Part shown: positions 24,145 to 35,021 of the stretch, piece after piece
How positions within the stretch are numbered: the stretch's first letter is position 1
Layout of the letters: each line of letters opens with the position of its first letter
Origin: Kingdonia uniflora
Lineage: Eukaryota > Streptophyta > Magnoliopsida > Ranunculales > Circaeasteraceae
DNA length: 64,000 bases
Assembly (NCBI GenBank): GCA_014058105.1
Contig: JACGCM010001129.1
Coordinates: forward strand, 4,351,001-4,415,000
Direction: 5' to 3'
Made by a program: the position numbers and the translations under genes
Notes under the pieces: model-generated
Told to the model about the DNA's origin: nothing
The model's database searches: none
Seen by the model: the letters and a program-made list of their open reading frames with translations, nothing else

Positions 24145-24723
24145 TGTAGGAACTTATTCCTCGACCTCACTCGTAATCGAGCTCACTCAGTTCGATTTAC
24201 CTCCATCTTAGGCTCACACAATTTCAACACACAACACTCCGGTTAAACATTCTAACCAACCCCACGAACTACATAAGAAACTACATCGAGCGAAACCCAA
24301 AAAACATTATTTAGTCAAAGATACCTGTCTCCCACGAACTCGTCAGTTATTCAGTCAACCGCTACTAACCGCATTATTCGGAAGACGTGCTCCAGCACGA
24401 CGAAGAGCTATGGGGAAAGCCTATAAAAAGAAGTAGTTCCAGAAGAGACAAGGACCAGAAAAATTACTCAAACTTCTTAATTATGTGATCAAAGGCATTT
24501 TTATATTCTAGAGAACACTTGTAATAAAGATTTCCACTCAAAGCTATAAAGATACTTTTACAAAAATCCTCCATACGAGGTCGTGGATTTTTACCTATTC
24601 TGAGGTTTTTCACACTAAAAATACCTATTTCAATTTCTTGCTTTCCATTATTATATTGTTACAGGATCATTGGTGTGATAGCTAATTCCTAATAGTATTG
24701 AGCTACAGAATTTGGCAATTATA
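24145..24723 (+). repeat. Element E 5' LTR
   Basis: TGTAGGAACTTATTCC... to GGCAATTATA (the final CA mutated to TA). A TATA box CTATAAAAA at 24421 lies 22 bp after the palindrome-like CGTGCTCCAGCACG (24386-24399). Confidence 0.85.
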
Positions 24724-24743
24724 TTTGGCACCGTCTGTGGAAA
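24724..24743 (+). other. Element E primer binding site
   Basis: TTTGGCACCGTCTGTGG directly after the LTR is the form common in plant Tat elements (TGGCGCCGTCTGTGG with one change). I do not assign the tRNA. Confidence 0.6.
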
Positions 24744-25271
24744 AGATTACATATCCACGATATCCTAAGGAAGTCTTTCATTATAATTTTCAACTATGGT
24801 TTCTTCCTGACGACAGGCCACAGGAACTCAGCTCGAAATTTCTATGGATCCGGGACAACTCACCGAGTTACAGGCGAATCTCTACACAGAAGCAGATAAA
24901 CGTGCCGAGCTTGAACTTCAATTGACTAAAGATCGCGAGCTCCAAGAGAAAGAACTCAATGCAAAACGACAGGCTCATTTGACAGCTCTCAAACGATACA
25001 AAGATCAGATGTCAATGATGTAGACTGCACTCGAGGATTTACAAAATACTCAGTGGGCCCCTCCTGCTAGAGGTCACGATCAACTTTCAGAGACCTCCCG
25101 CATCTCGGCAAGGGAAAGGTTAGGACCTAGGGGAGTCACCAATAAAGCAATCTCTAGAAATCTACCACATGGGCCGCCCCTCCATCCATTTAGGAGGGGA
25201 AATCCAATCAGAAATTAGTCGGGAACACCAGATTCCCATTCATTAGGAGGAAGATTAGCAACCTCTTTGTC

Positions 25272-26744
25272 AAATTCCGTCACGATACCGTTTGAGTGAA
25301 GGTACGGGAACTCATCATCCCCAACCAGCACATCCAGCAATCCAACCAACACGTCATTATGTCACAAAAGAGCATATGGATCAACGAATTAAGGAGCTGA
25401 ACGAGGTACAAGTTCTGGGAGCGTCCGACGATACCACGACGTTACAAGGAAGTTCGATTGCCAAAGAATTATTCAATATGGAAATACCGAAAGGTTTCCA
25501 TACTCCCCAAATTCACAAGTACAAAGGTACCGACCCAAAGGAGCATATCCAGTAATACCGCAATTCATTGGGGTTGTACTCCAATCTCAACCACATTCTC
25601 TGTCGACTGTTTGCAACAAGTTTACAGGAAAAGCCACTCTGATGGTTCCACTCTCTCCCTGAGGAATCTATCTACACATTTGATCAGCTGAAGAAATAGT
25701 TCATCAACACATATGACCACAACAGAGACAAAGAGGAGAACTTGTATTCTCTAATAGGTCTTAAGCAGTCACAAGGAGAGAAGCTCGAATATTTTTTTAA
25801 GAAATTCCTGGAGCTCGCAAGAAAGGTAGATAACCTCGACCAAAAGACAGCTGTGACCGCGTTCACCAATGCTCTCATGCTCGATTGCAAAGCCAAGGAG
25901 TACCTATTCCTTAACAAACCTACGAAGTTGGAGGAGATGATCACCAAGGTCAACGGTTATGTCGACTTAGAGAGGATGATGTCTGAGTGACAAAAGTCTA
26001 CTAAGTCTGTCCTCTCCACCAAGTCTCCACCTGCCGAATGGACCAGCATGCCTAAGGAGGAACAAGGGGATCACAAAAGCACCAAGGGAAATGCTAAGTA
26101 CCCTCAAAGAAGCGGTCCGTAAAACAAGCCCGTACTCCCAAAGCTGAACATCTGAGTTTCTGCACTTTTTCTACTACTGTTAAAGGACCCACTCTACCAC
26201 GTCTCTCGACCACTGGAGCCCATTAAGGGTCGGCCATTTTGCCTACACCATAAGGTAAATCACCATTCTACTGACAATTGTTATGCTATACAGCAGATAC
26301 TCAAGCTCATTTTTAAGGAAGGACGGATGCTCAAATACATTGTCGACCTAAAGTCATACCAGGATGGCAACCATAATAAATAACTTGAAGTTGTTCAGGT
26401 CAACGATAAGGCTGAGGATATGCATCTCTACTACATGCACATTAGCAACATGATCGAAATTAGCCAGATCAACAATTCCAACCAATCAAAGGGCAGAAGG
26501 CACTCTGAATGCTGCGATCTTACACCTAAAGACAAAGAAGCCAAACTTCTTCCCGAGTAAAGCTATCGCTGGCTAGGAATCTCCTTCAAGGATTGTGATA
26601 CTATTCATGTCAAATTTCTACATTATGATGTGTTAGTCATTATGCTCAAGATGAAGTAGTTTGTCATGCACATAATGATGATCGATACAGGAAGTGGTAT
26701 TGACATTCCTTTTCAGAGTACGATCGACCAGATGGGATTAGCTG
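25272..26744 (+). pseudogene. Element E Gag and protease start
   Basis: Gag reads through about ten stops. The conserved Tat capsid region shows MEIPKGFHTPQIHKYKGTDP, then WFHSLPEESIYTFDQL and YSLIGLKQSQGEKLEYFFKK. It continues with TAVTAFTNAL and KVNGYVDLERMM. No clear zinc knuckle is left. Near 26675 the protease begins with the active-site string MIDTGSGIDIPF, and the frame runs into antisense-gene sequence at 26745. The junction therefore marks a deletion of the rest of pol. Confidence 0.75.
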
Positions 26745-29462
26745 ACCAACTCATCATCCACAACAGCAACCATCTTCTCTCGAGCTTTAGCTCGACATTG
26801 TTCCTCCAGGAGATCGGCTTCAACCTCAAAGCGCAGCCTCAAGTCCGCCCCCTCAGCGATCTTATCGCTTTCTTCTAACACTACCTGCAAATTTGTGGGA
26901 GAAGTTACCTTCCTCCTCTTACTGCTATCGTCCACACTGTCCGACGTAATAGAACGAGAAGCAACCCCCCTTTTTACGGCCTTCCTCTTCGCAAGGTTCC
27001 GTGCAACAGTGCTAGAGACAGTGGCCATGTCCACTGGCCCATATAGCATTTCATTGAGCCGCGCAAGCTTCAAAGGAGTATTAAGTTTAGGAGTTAACAA
27101 TTTCTCTTTCATAGTGCCTGGAGTTTTCCCAGCCATTCTCCTCTTCGCTTGAAATCTTCTGACCTTGTCGTCCTTACTAGCTACCCTTTTGAACCTATTT
27201 ATCTCTAACTCTTTGAGAACAGCTTCGAACTCAGTGCCTTCCCTGGCAATAGCATCTATAAAGGATTCCTCCCTCAAAACTTTGCGGCTAATTCTTGCAT
27301 AAAAGGTCAGCGACGTTAGATACAAATCAACTATAGAAATATAGTTCAACATACAAATGATAGTTCAATTTTCAATGGTATACTTACCCTTTGTTATAGT
27401 TCTATTATTAAGTTCCAGGGGTTCCTCATCAGACCGCTGAAGACATTCACCAGACACCCATAAAAGGTTGTCATTCCACACTCGCCCTGCTGAAGACAGG
27501 TCGAAGAAGCATGGTCTTGAAGAACTAGAAGAAAGATATGCACCATCAGTTGCTGTGACATATTTCACAGCATAATACTCCAAAAAATCCTTGGCAGTAA
27601 TCCTCCTCTCACTACCAGATGCAGCCCATATCTCATTAAGGGTTTTTCATACAAGGATAACTTCCTAAAAATTGCAATTCAGCTACGCCGGGCAAGCCCC
27701 AATCATATTCATAACACTCTTAGCCAAATTGCTCAAAGGCAGCATCAACCCATAGTCGAATTGGGAAAAATAATAACAAAAACCATCAATTCGACTATCC
27801 TTCACCACGCCTTGAACGTACTCCAAGGACACTTTGTCCCCCAAACGCCTGTACTTCTTTTCTTTAGCCAAATCAGGCAGCAAATACAGGTAATCCCCTC
27901 CTTGATTGACAGTGCAAGTCCTAAAGAAATTACCCCTGTATCCGTAGGTGTACCCCCAGATCCCGTCTATACTACTTTTGGCCTTACAGAACTCCCTAAA
28001 CTGACTAGAACCTATTGGGTACTCAACTCGAGAACCCTTCAGACGAGGCCATTCAACCAATTTCGCTACAGTATCTTCCTCATCCCCTACTCCAATGATG
28101 GGAGATAAATGCCCTACGAGGTCTACTTCATCAGCCATTGCACAACCGGATGTCGAAACCATACTTATCTATAGTAAAGGGTCTACTTTACAAGACACTG
28201 GTCCAACAACCTACAGATAGGTCGAGGTATATATATCAATTTTTATCTCGCATTACTAGATCACTTCTGCAATCGCAAACTGTCATAAAATGATTTTTAT
28301 CGCCCCACAGTCATTATTCCTATTGTTATTTTTATTTTATTTTTTGTGTTTGGGTAGGGATTACATCCTTATCTCGACACAATAAAGATTTTTATACAAT
28401 AACTCTTATAAACTCAAAGACAGACTTACCTTCAACACTCGAGTGAGAGTCTACAACGTTGGTCCGCACCAGTTTGCTCAATTCCTGCAACTTCTTCAAA
28501 AACCCCTTGATCTCAACCTCCTCTCGTTGTTTGCAATAGAGACTCCTAGTCACTGCTTTCCTCTTATCATTTCCATCTTCGACGGTAATGGAATCGTCAC
28601 TTGAGATCTCTCTCTCTAATCCTTCTCTTCTATTTCTAGTTTTTTGTATTCGGAGAGGGAGGAGAGAGGGTACTTATGCACCTTTCCCCGAACTGCTGGT
28701 AGTTTTGAATTTTCCAATAAGTAGTCCTCGATTCCTGAATCGAGCCGTCCGACCGTCTGAACCTGTCAGACGTGTCATACCACTTCGGTAAAACCACTTT
28801 CCCATCATTACACCAAATATTATACTTTAGCGTATCTCTCAGCCACTTGGTCCCACTCTTTTCAAAATGCCACAAACTCATGATTCTGAACTATCTACTT
28901 TAAAATTTAACATACATTTGTTTGCCCTACTTATACACCTTGACTTTAACGTCAATATCAGTTAGCAACATAAATTTAAAATTTCATTTTCAATAGTAAT
29001 CCTAGTCATAGCCTATTTTCGTAAACAGAGTTTTCTTCAAGTAAATTCGGGCAGTTACATTTCAAAAATTCAAAAATATAACAGTCAATCAATCCAATCC
29101 CCAAGATACTTGCATTTGAAGCAACCGGTGTGCCCAACAATACCACAAGCTTTCAGTAGCCCTGAGGCGATATCCCTATCCTTATTGATGATCTTCTCCC
29201 TTGCCATCATCAGGACAAACTTTTTGCGATCTTAAACAGGCCGCCAACAGGTATGCATGGACTCAGACCAATACACGCAGTTTATTTCCTCGCCCCTTTC
29301 TATATCAGTCATACCCTCATAGTTTTCTCGGGTCTCGAGCATAACCTTGTCATAACCTTGCTGCCCAAAAATAGCTTTCCTTATTTCATCAATCTTGAAT
29401 GCTAAACGTAAGTCGTTCACCGCACGTGCTTCAACAGCCCTCTGAGAGCGAGTCTTCACCAT
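26738..29462 (-). CDS. Spliced antisense gene of Tat element G
   Basis: Start MVKTRSQRAVEARAVND at 29462. Exon 1 contains the IFGQQGYDKVML segment. A later exon ends with VVDSHSSVE at 28430 before GTAAGTCT. After an acceptor near 28177, VSTSGCAMADEVDL opens the central domain (28162-27683; YPIGSSQFREFCKAK, FCYYFSQFDYGLMLPLSNLA, NMIGACPA). It continues to FFDLSSAGRVWNDNLLWVSG and a GTAAGTAT donor near 27385. The last exon, after an acceptor near 27325, is long and basic (RRFQAKRRMAGK, SSKRRKVTSP) with a coiled-coil end. The order matches element B. Two or three stops break it (for example after IGACPA). The central part resembles the gypsy-type transposon domain (Transposase_28-like). Function unknown. 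Confidence 0.65.
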
Positions 29463-29497
29463 TTTTTATGAATAACCTTCTTAAAGAACAAGTCACA

Positions 29498-29506
29498 CTT
29501 TTATAC
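29498..29506 (-). promoter_or_regulatory. TATA box of element G antisense gene
   Basis: The minus strand reads GTATAAAAG about 40 bases before the ATG at 29462. Confidence 0.5.
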
Positions 29507-30026
29507 TGTTCAGTTAACAGGACTGATTTTTTGATTGACTATACGCAACGTATTTCAGTTTCTATAACCCACTCTTCCCGGGTTCGAACTACTTACTATT
29601 ATTTTTTCGTGCTTAATCAAGCTCTCTAAAGTTTATATTTTGAGCTTTATGTTTACATCTGTTAAGCTCGATTCATTTTTGAGGTAGGATAAATATGTTA
29701 TCCCACCAACTATTCACTCCCATATTATGTACAGCTCGATGACATGTCGACTATTTCTGCTTTTCGCTAGTAAGAAACAAACAAAATATTATTTTATTAC
29801 GCTCGATTTTTATCTAACAAGTTGGTTACAGGACTACCCTTACAGCGTTGCTTTACAATTACATAATCAAGCTTTTCGAAGGTTGATATTACAAAGACTT
29901 TCTCAAACACGAGGGCAGGTCTCTAGTTCTTTTTTCGTTACCAAAATAATGTTGATCTTCTAGAGAAACCTCAGCCACAGCTCGAAAAATTGCAAGACTA
30001 CAACAGGTCAGACACCTCTTTCCCCT

Positions 30027-30437
30027 TCATTTCCCTGTAGGAAGAATTAAAAGAAAAAATGATGGTACCGAAAGAAGCGATCCATCTTCCACCTCCTCCA
30101 CCGCCGTTTCTTCTTCCTTATCCCCACTAACCCGGAGTTCATGGAGATTGAAGATGACTCCTACCTTAGAAATCAGAACATCATTAAAGACCAGGGATTT
30201 TGCATCGCATACACCCCAGCCGCTAAATCGGACGCTACATAATACACAGAAATATTTTAAACAACACTCCTTCAACAAAATAGCAGAGGGAGTCTCCCTA
30301 CACTGATAGCCACAAAACCATATCTGGAATCCCTCCACGATGAAAGAAAACCGGGTATGATACACTTGATTCCTCATCTTAACCATGATGTTGCGAAGGT
30401 ACGCTTCCAAAAAACTTATTTTCTTTTTCTCACCCAT
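30027..30437 (-). CDS. First antisense ORF of element G
   Basis: An open frame of 136 codons next to the 3' LTR and reading away from it. Residues 18 onward read MVKMRNQVYHTRFSF, close to the MVKTRSQ start of the other units, so the true start may be 30386. The stretch QIWFCGYQCRETPSAI lines up with RIRYFGYQPLHLPTPI of element C. The end is acidic, then hydrophobic. A TATA box (GCTATAAATA on the minus strand, 30511-30520) precedes it. Function unknown. Confidence 0.45.
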   Translation of the reverse strand: MGEKKKISFLEAYLRNIMVKMRNQVYHTRFSFIVEGFQIWFCGYQCRETPSAILLKECCLKYFCVLCSVRFSGWGVCDAKSLVFNDVLISKVGVIFNLHELRVSGDKEEETAVEEVEDGSLLSVPSFFLLILPTGK

Positions 30438-30729
30438 ACAAAACAGATATGTTTGTTTTTCTCTGCAGCGAAGATGTATTACAGGTTATTCGACGATCAA
30501 ATCTGACCACTATTTATAGCGATACCGTATTTATTGCAAGTTGTTTCCCCAATAGACATCCTCTTGGGAAGACCAGCAGTCTACCCATAACACTCACACG
30601 TCATAATAGCAACACACTCTTCAATACAGATGTTCCGTTTTTCAAGTATCGCTTACGTCATCACAAGGTCCGAATTTTAGGGTTTTTCTCAACTAAAGCC
30701 ACACGTGACTTCTGTTGTGAGGGGGCGAT

Positions 30730-31329
30730 TGTAGGGACTTATCTCTCGAGCTATGGGCACGCAATCTCATCTATACCCCGAGCTCCAGAAGACTCGACCT
30801 TATCCAGTACCAGACTCACGCATAAGCAAACACGTTACAAACACGTTAACAGTTGCACATCGACCACGAACTCAAGCAGAATGTAGACCGTCTACAACAG
30901 ATGTAAACAGAACGAGTCAACATACACCTGTCTCCCACGAGCTAGCAGTTACACACTCAACTACTCATGACTTCCACTTTCAAGAAAACGTGCTTAAGCA
31001 CGATGTCAAGCTGAGAGCAGGGTCTATAAAAGTACAGAGCTCCTAAGGAAATAAGAGGCTCGAGAGAAAAATCTATGCATATAATTATTTGATCTCTAGC
31101 TATATTTTCTTAGATTAACTCTTGTAATCAAATTCTCTCAATCTCTCAAGCAATAATACTACTTTCAGAAAATCCTCCACTCGAGGTTATGGTTTTTACT
31201 TATTCACAAGTTTTTCATGCTAAATCTCCTGTGTCAAGTATTATCTCTTATTTAATTCTTGTCATAGTAGTTCTTGGTGTAAGGATCGATTTCAAGCTAG
31301 TTTGAGCTTTACAAAATCTGGTCCTTACA
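30730..31329 (+). repeat. Element G 3' LTR (600 bp)
   Basis: TGTAGGGACTTATCTCTC... to CTGGTCCTTACA. It is a different subfamily from the LTRs of E but has the same plan. It has a perfect palindrome CGTGCTTAAGCACG (30989-31002) 20 bp before the TATA box CTATAAAAG at 31023. No second copy is in the window. Confidence 0.7.
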
Positions 31330-31445
31330 GGAACAGGCACTGGGATCGCCATTTCCAGGGACTGGTCACCAAAGTACTTCAACTTCAACCGCTGCGCTTC
31401 AGACGCAATTATCTCTTCAAGAACCATACTCTGAGTTTTTACCAT
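31330..31445 (-). pseudogene. First antisense ORF of element E, start only
   Basis: MVKTQSMVLEEIIASEAQRL leads to LKYFGDQSLEMAIPVPVPV, where the 3' LTR of element G interrupts it at 31329. It is homologous to the plus-strand ORF of element C (13473). This shows where the module starts in an element of this family: about 290 bases inside the 3' LTR. Confidence 0.6.
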
Positions 31446-31499
31446 TTCAGATAGCGTTACGTATGCAGAATTTACCCAAACAAGGTGATCAAGGTACTC

Positions 31500-31508
31500 T
31501 TTATATAA
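31500..31508 (-). promoter_or_regulatory. TATA box of element E antisense ORF
   Basis: The minus strand reads TTATATAAA about 55 bases before the ATG at 31445. The same block is kept in element B at 10770. Confidence 0.55.
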
Positions 31509-31732
31509 CCTTAACTTTAATGTGCAGGCACATTTTTTGAAGCGTTGTCATTTATTACGGATGCGACTATTCAAACACAAACTGTCACATACATCTGCAC
31601 CATCATTTAATACCCATGACTTCCCAATATCACGTAACTTTGACCCTGTCAAAAGCCATAATTGCTCCATTTTGAAATTATAATTTTTTTTTCAACCAAA
31701 GTCACCCATGACTTCGGTTGCGAGGGGGCAAT

Positions 31733-32300
31733 TGTAGGAACTTATTCCTCGACCTCACTCGTAATCGAGCTCACTCAGTTCAATTTACCTCCATCTCAAA
31801 CTCACGCAATTTTAGCACACAACACTCCAGTAAAACATTTTAACCAACCCCACGAACTACATAAGAAACTACATCGAGCTAAACCCAAAAGACATTATTT
31901 ATTCAAAGACACCTGTCTCCCACGAACTCCTCAGTTATTCAGTCAACCGCCACTAACCACATTATTCAAAAGACGTGCTCCAGCACGACGAAGAGCTATG
32001 GGGAAAGCCTATAAAAAGGAGAAGTTCCAGAAGAGACAAGGACCAGAAAAATTACTCAAACTTCTTATTTACGAGATCAAAGGCATTTCTATATTCTAGA
32101 GATTACTTGTAATAAAGATTTCCACTCAAAACCATAAAGATACTTTTACAAAAATCTTCCATACGAGGTCATAGTTTTTTTTTACCTATTTAGAGGTTTT
32201 TCACGCTAAAAATACTTGTTTCAATTTCTTGATTGTTACAGGATCATTGGTGTGATAGCTAATTCCTAATCCTATCGAGCTATGGAATTTGGCCATTACA
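31733..32300 (+). repeat. Element E 3' LTR
   Basis: TGTAGGAACTTATTCC... GGCCATTACA after the polypurine tract GCGAGGGGGCAAT. Closely similar to 24145-24723. TATA box at 32009; CGTGCTCCAGCACG at 31974-31987. Confidence 0.9.
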
Positions 32301-33180
32301 GCCACTAGGACAGCCCAAACAGTTAGGTCACGAATATCATTATTTATGTGTTACAGAATCTGAACTCTGATGTGAAAATTAACGTGCAAGATTTTAATGG
32401 GAAATTATATGTGAATGGTTTTATAGATTGGTAAAATAGGGCTGATAAGATGTTTGCAATCAAGAAGTGCATTGGACAGAGGGTGGTGGCACTAGTGGAT
32501 GTAAAACTGGTAGGATGCACACTAAATTGGTGGGAAAACATTCAGCAGTTATAAGTATCCAGCAGTCATAATTATATCACAGATTGGGAGGGTATGCGGG
32601 GCGAGATGATGGCTCATTTTATCCTGAGCACTTATGAGCAGGAAAGTTTTGCTAAACTTTAAACCTTTTATTAGGGTCAGAGTTAATCTGTGGATGATTA
32701 TGCGAGTGACTTTTACATGTTATCGTCACGTGTTGTTTTATTCGAGTCAGAGGCGCAATGGGTAAGTCGTTTCTGCTTGGGTCTTACAAAGCGTATTCAG
32801 GACGAGATGATTTTATTTTCTCCATAATCCTTATCATAGATAGTAAAGATGACTCATAGAGTTGATGCTAAGATAAAGCCACCAGGATATCCATCTTTTC
32901 TAGTGCCACCTACATTGACCATAATACTGACTGTTATAGCACTAGCAGTTGGGAGCAAACCAGGAAGGATTGTCATGATAGCCATTTGTTACAACTGCGA
33001 GAAAATAGAACATATGAGACGTACGTGTCCTAGCCCACATAGAGCGATGACGCTTATTTCCCAATAGCTACATGATCACATAGATGAGGTATTCGAGTAA
33101 TTGCTTAGCGAAGATTATGGTAACGTAGAAATTGTAGTAGTTAACCTTCATTCTCCTTGAATTCGTGGACGAATTCTTTT
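32301..33180 (+). pseudogene. Element F Gag (C-terminal two thirds)
   Basis: A chromovirus-type Gag readable across several stops: KINVQDFNGKLYVNGFIDW, VVALVDVKLVGCTLNWWEN, YASDFYMLSSRVVLFESEAQ, CLGLTKRIQDEMILF. A CCHC knuckle (CYNCEKIEHMRRTC, near 32990-33030) follows. Its N-terminal part continues from 24060-24144, before element E (NNYRPTAGIEATRYEQQPQY). The frame ends shortly after the knuckle and pol is absent. The usual role is the capsid protein of virus-like particles. Confidence 0.7.
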
Positions 33181-33194
33181 AAGGAGGGGGGAGT
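33181..33194 (+). other. Element F polypurine tract
   Basis: AAGGAGGGGGGAGT stands directly before the LTR start TGATAGGTTGGGG. Confidence 0.7.
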
Positions 33195-33539
33195 TGATAG
33201 GTTGGGGTCGCCCATGACCTAGGTGCGCAGTTTAGGGACCGGACTCTATTACGTTTCCTATTTTAGTTTATTTTAGGTTATTATATTTTGTCCTAGAGAA
33301 TCCTCTAAATTAGGATTACTCTAATAGTTATCTTATTGTTGAGGAATGAAGAGAGAAAGGTAGAGATCTCCTATATATGGGAAATCTAAGGGTATGAGAA
33401 GGGGGTGTTGAGTTTTGATAGAAATAGAAGAACCCTAGGAGAACTAGAGAAAATTAAAAGAGATCTTGTAGTAGTAGTTTTATAGAATAAGAAAGATCGT
33501 ATTTTCGTTAATTTGCTTCCGCGATCTTAAGGTTTAACA
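33195..33539 (+). repeat. Element F 3' LTR
   Basis: It begins TGATAGG after the polypurine tract and ends TTTAACA. The last 257 bp match 21037-21286. Confidence 0.75.
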
Positions 33540-34801
33540 GATTAAGTAACAATTTATAAACATTCAGCAAATAGACCAATTCAAATGAATAGCCCAAGGT
33601 GATAATTTTCAGTTATAGGGCATAAGGATTAATACTAACCTTGATGAAGCAAATTTCCTTATCATTGTTGTGTAAGCACTGTCTGTAGCATATGCTCATA
33701 AGTATGAATCAGTTAACCCCCATTTAGCAACTCAAATTATTTATTCTCATATACATCATTATCTTTCTAATATAAATCAATGGAAGAGTTGTCCTCCAAC
33801 TGTTTGGAAATTGATTAAGATAACCACTGACCCAATGTATCAAATTCCATGTTTCGCTCATAGGTCAAATATATAAATCTGCACTGAGTTGCAGATGCAC
33901 ATGTATAGAATGTAAAGGCCCTCAGGGCCAATAATTACTTTTATATAAAGATAACAGCTGCATGTTTACCTGAAAAGGGTCCTATAAGGTAGAAGATTTA
34001 CAAATTACAAGATTCCATACAAATAAAATGTAAAACATTAGTTACTGAATTCATAATAAATAACTTCTCATTCCTTATACAGGCATTTACAAAATGAATA
34101 CCACTTAATACACATGTTCCAAAATTAAGCCCAAGGAACAACAAATTCCAAAACCGATTCTGGGAGAGTTAAAAATATTGTTTTACCCCTACTAAAGTTG
34201 CTATATACAACAATTAACCAGCAACTTTTGCAGGCAGGTGGGCCCCACGGGAAGTATGAATGTCACTTCAAGAGAACATAAATAATAAATAATACAACTT
34301 CTTATTTTAAAATCGGTAAATATTCACATGTAAATATTTTATTCGTTCGACTGTACACGTGTCATTACTTTCTCACCATGTGTACATTTGAATTACATGT
34401 GTAAGTACCTTAAAATAATTTATCATTTGTAAAGCAGAGTCTAAGTCTCTTGTTTTGACTCTCTTTGTCACTTGTTAGGTGAAACATTGTCATTACTCCT
34501 CGAGTTTCTCAGTCCCACTTGTGTAAGACATGGACGAATAGTTTTTGGCACCAAATGACATAAACCATTAGATGTGGAGAAAATCAATGGTCCTGAAGAG
34601 CTTAGCACCTTAACACGTATCTCGATAGAGTTTCATCTAAACACACCCACAAATGAAAAATCCATCCCTATCCTGGTACTATTTCACCTGAGTACCACCT
34701 TCAACAACCGTAACAACCATTTTTGTCTAGATTCAAGATTTGACAATCTCATTTTCTCTCTTAGTTGGCGATTCAGGTAGGTTTCTCTCTATCTCTCTTT
34801 C

Positions 34802-34807
<6 letters not shown>
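33540..34807. other. Intergenic spacer, nothing recognised
   Basis: AT-rich sequence without a supported gene. Short open frames here have no recognisable motif. Confidence 0.5.

Positions 34808-34875
<68 letters not shown>
34808..34875 (+). repeat. CT dinucleotide microsatellite
   Basis: An uninterrupted run of about 34 CT units, preceded by interrupted CT-rich sequence from about 34780. Confidence 0.95.
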
Positions 34876-34877
<2 letters not shown>

Positions 34878-35021
34878 GTGTGTGATTTCAGTCTGGTTAT
34901 ACTTTGGGGAAATCGTATTGTTGTCTCATTACAGCCTACCAGAGTGTTTAATGAAAGTCAAGTTTAATTTTTTCTTTTTTATTTAATAACTTGATTCGCA
35001 AAGACGAAGTCTGATAAAGAA

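Larger units (their letters stand above)
26745..31329 (+). mobile_element. Element G: 3' remnant of a second Tat element
   Basis: It consists of an antisense gene module (26738-30437, minus) followed by a polypurine tract (TGTGAGGGGGCGAT) and a 3' LTR of a different subfamily. It splits the antisense ORF of element E, which resumes at 31330 beyond the LTR. No 5' LTR, gag or pol is present. A single deletion from E protease to G antisense gene explains this. Confidence 0.65.
24145..32300 (+). mobile_element. Element E: Tat LTR retrotransposon, pol-deleted
   Basis: Two LTRs of 579 and 568 bp enclose gag, protease and, next to the 3' LTR, a piece of the antisense ORF. The flanks GCTAC and GCCAC differ at one position. 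Reverse transcriptase and integrase are missing. A second Tat remnant (G) occupies 26745-31329. Confidence 0.8.
21037..33539 (+). mobile_element. Element F: gag-only chromovirus-type element, nested
   Basis: Direct repeats 21037-21286 and 33283-33539 (AGAGAATCCTCTAAA...GCGATCTTA) bracket gag-like sequence. The gag zinc knuckle is followed almost directly by the 3' end (GACGAATTCTTTTAAGGAGG), so pol is absent. A solo LTR of family A and Tat element E are inserted in it. GATTA stands at both outer edges, but the left LTR lacks its TG start, so the target duplication is uncertain. Confidence 0.6.

Noticed and set aside
34740..34986. Leucine/serine-rich open frames across the CT microsatellite
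   Set aside because: They are translations of a simple dinucleotide repeat.
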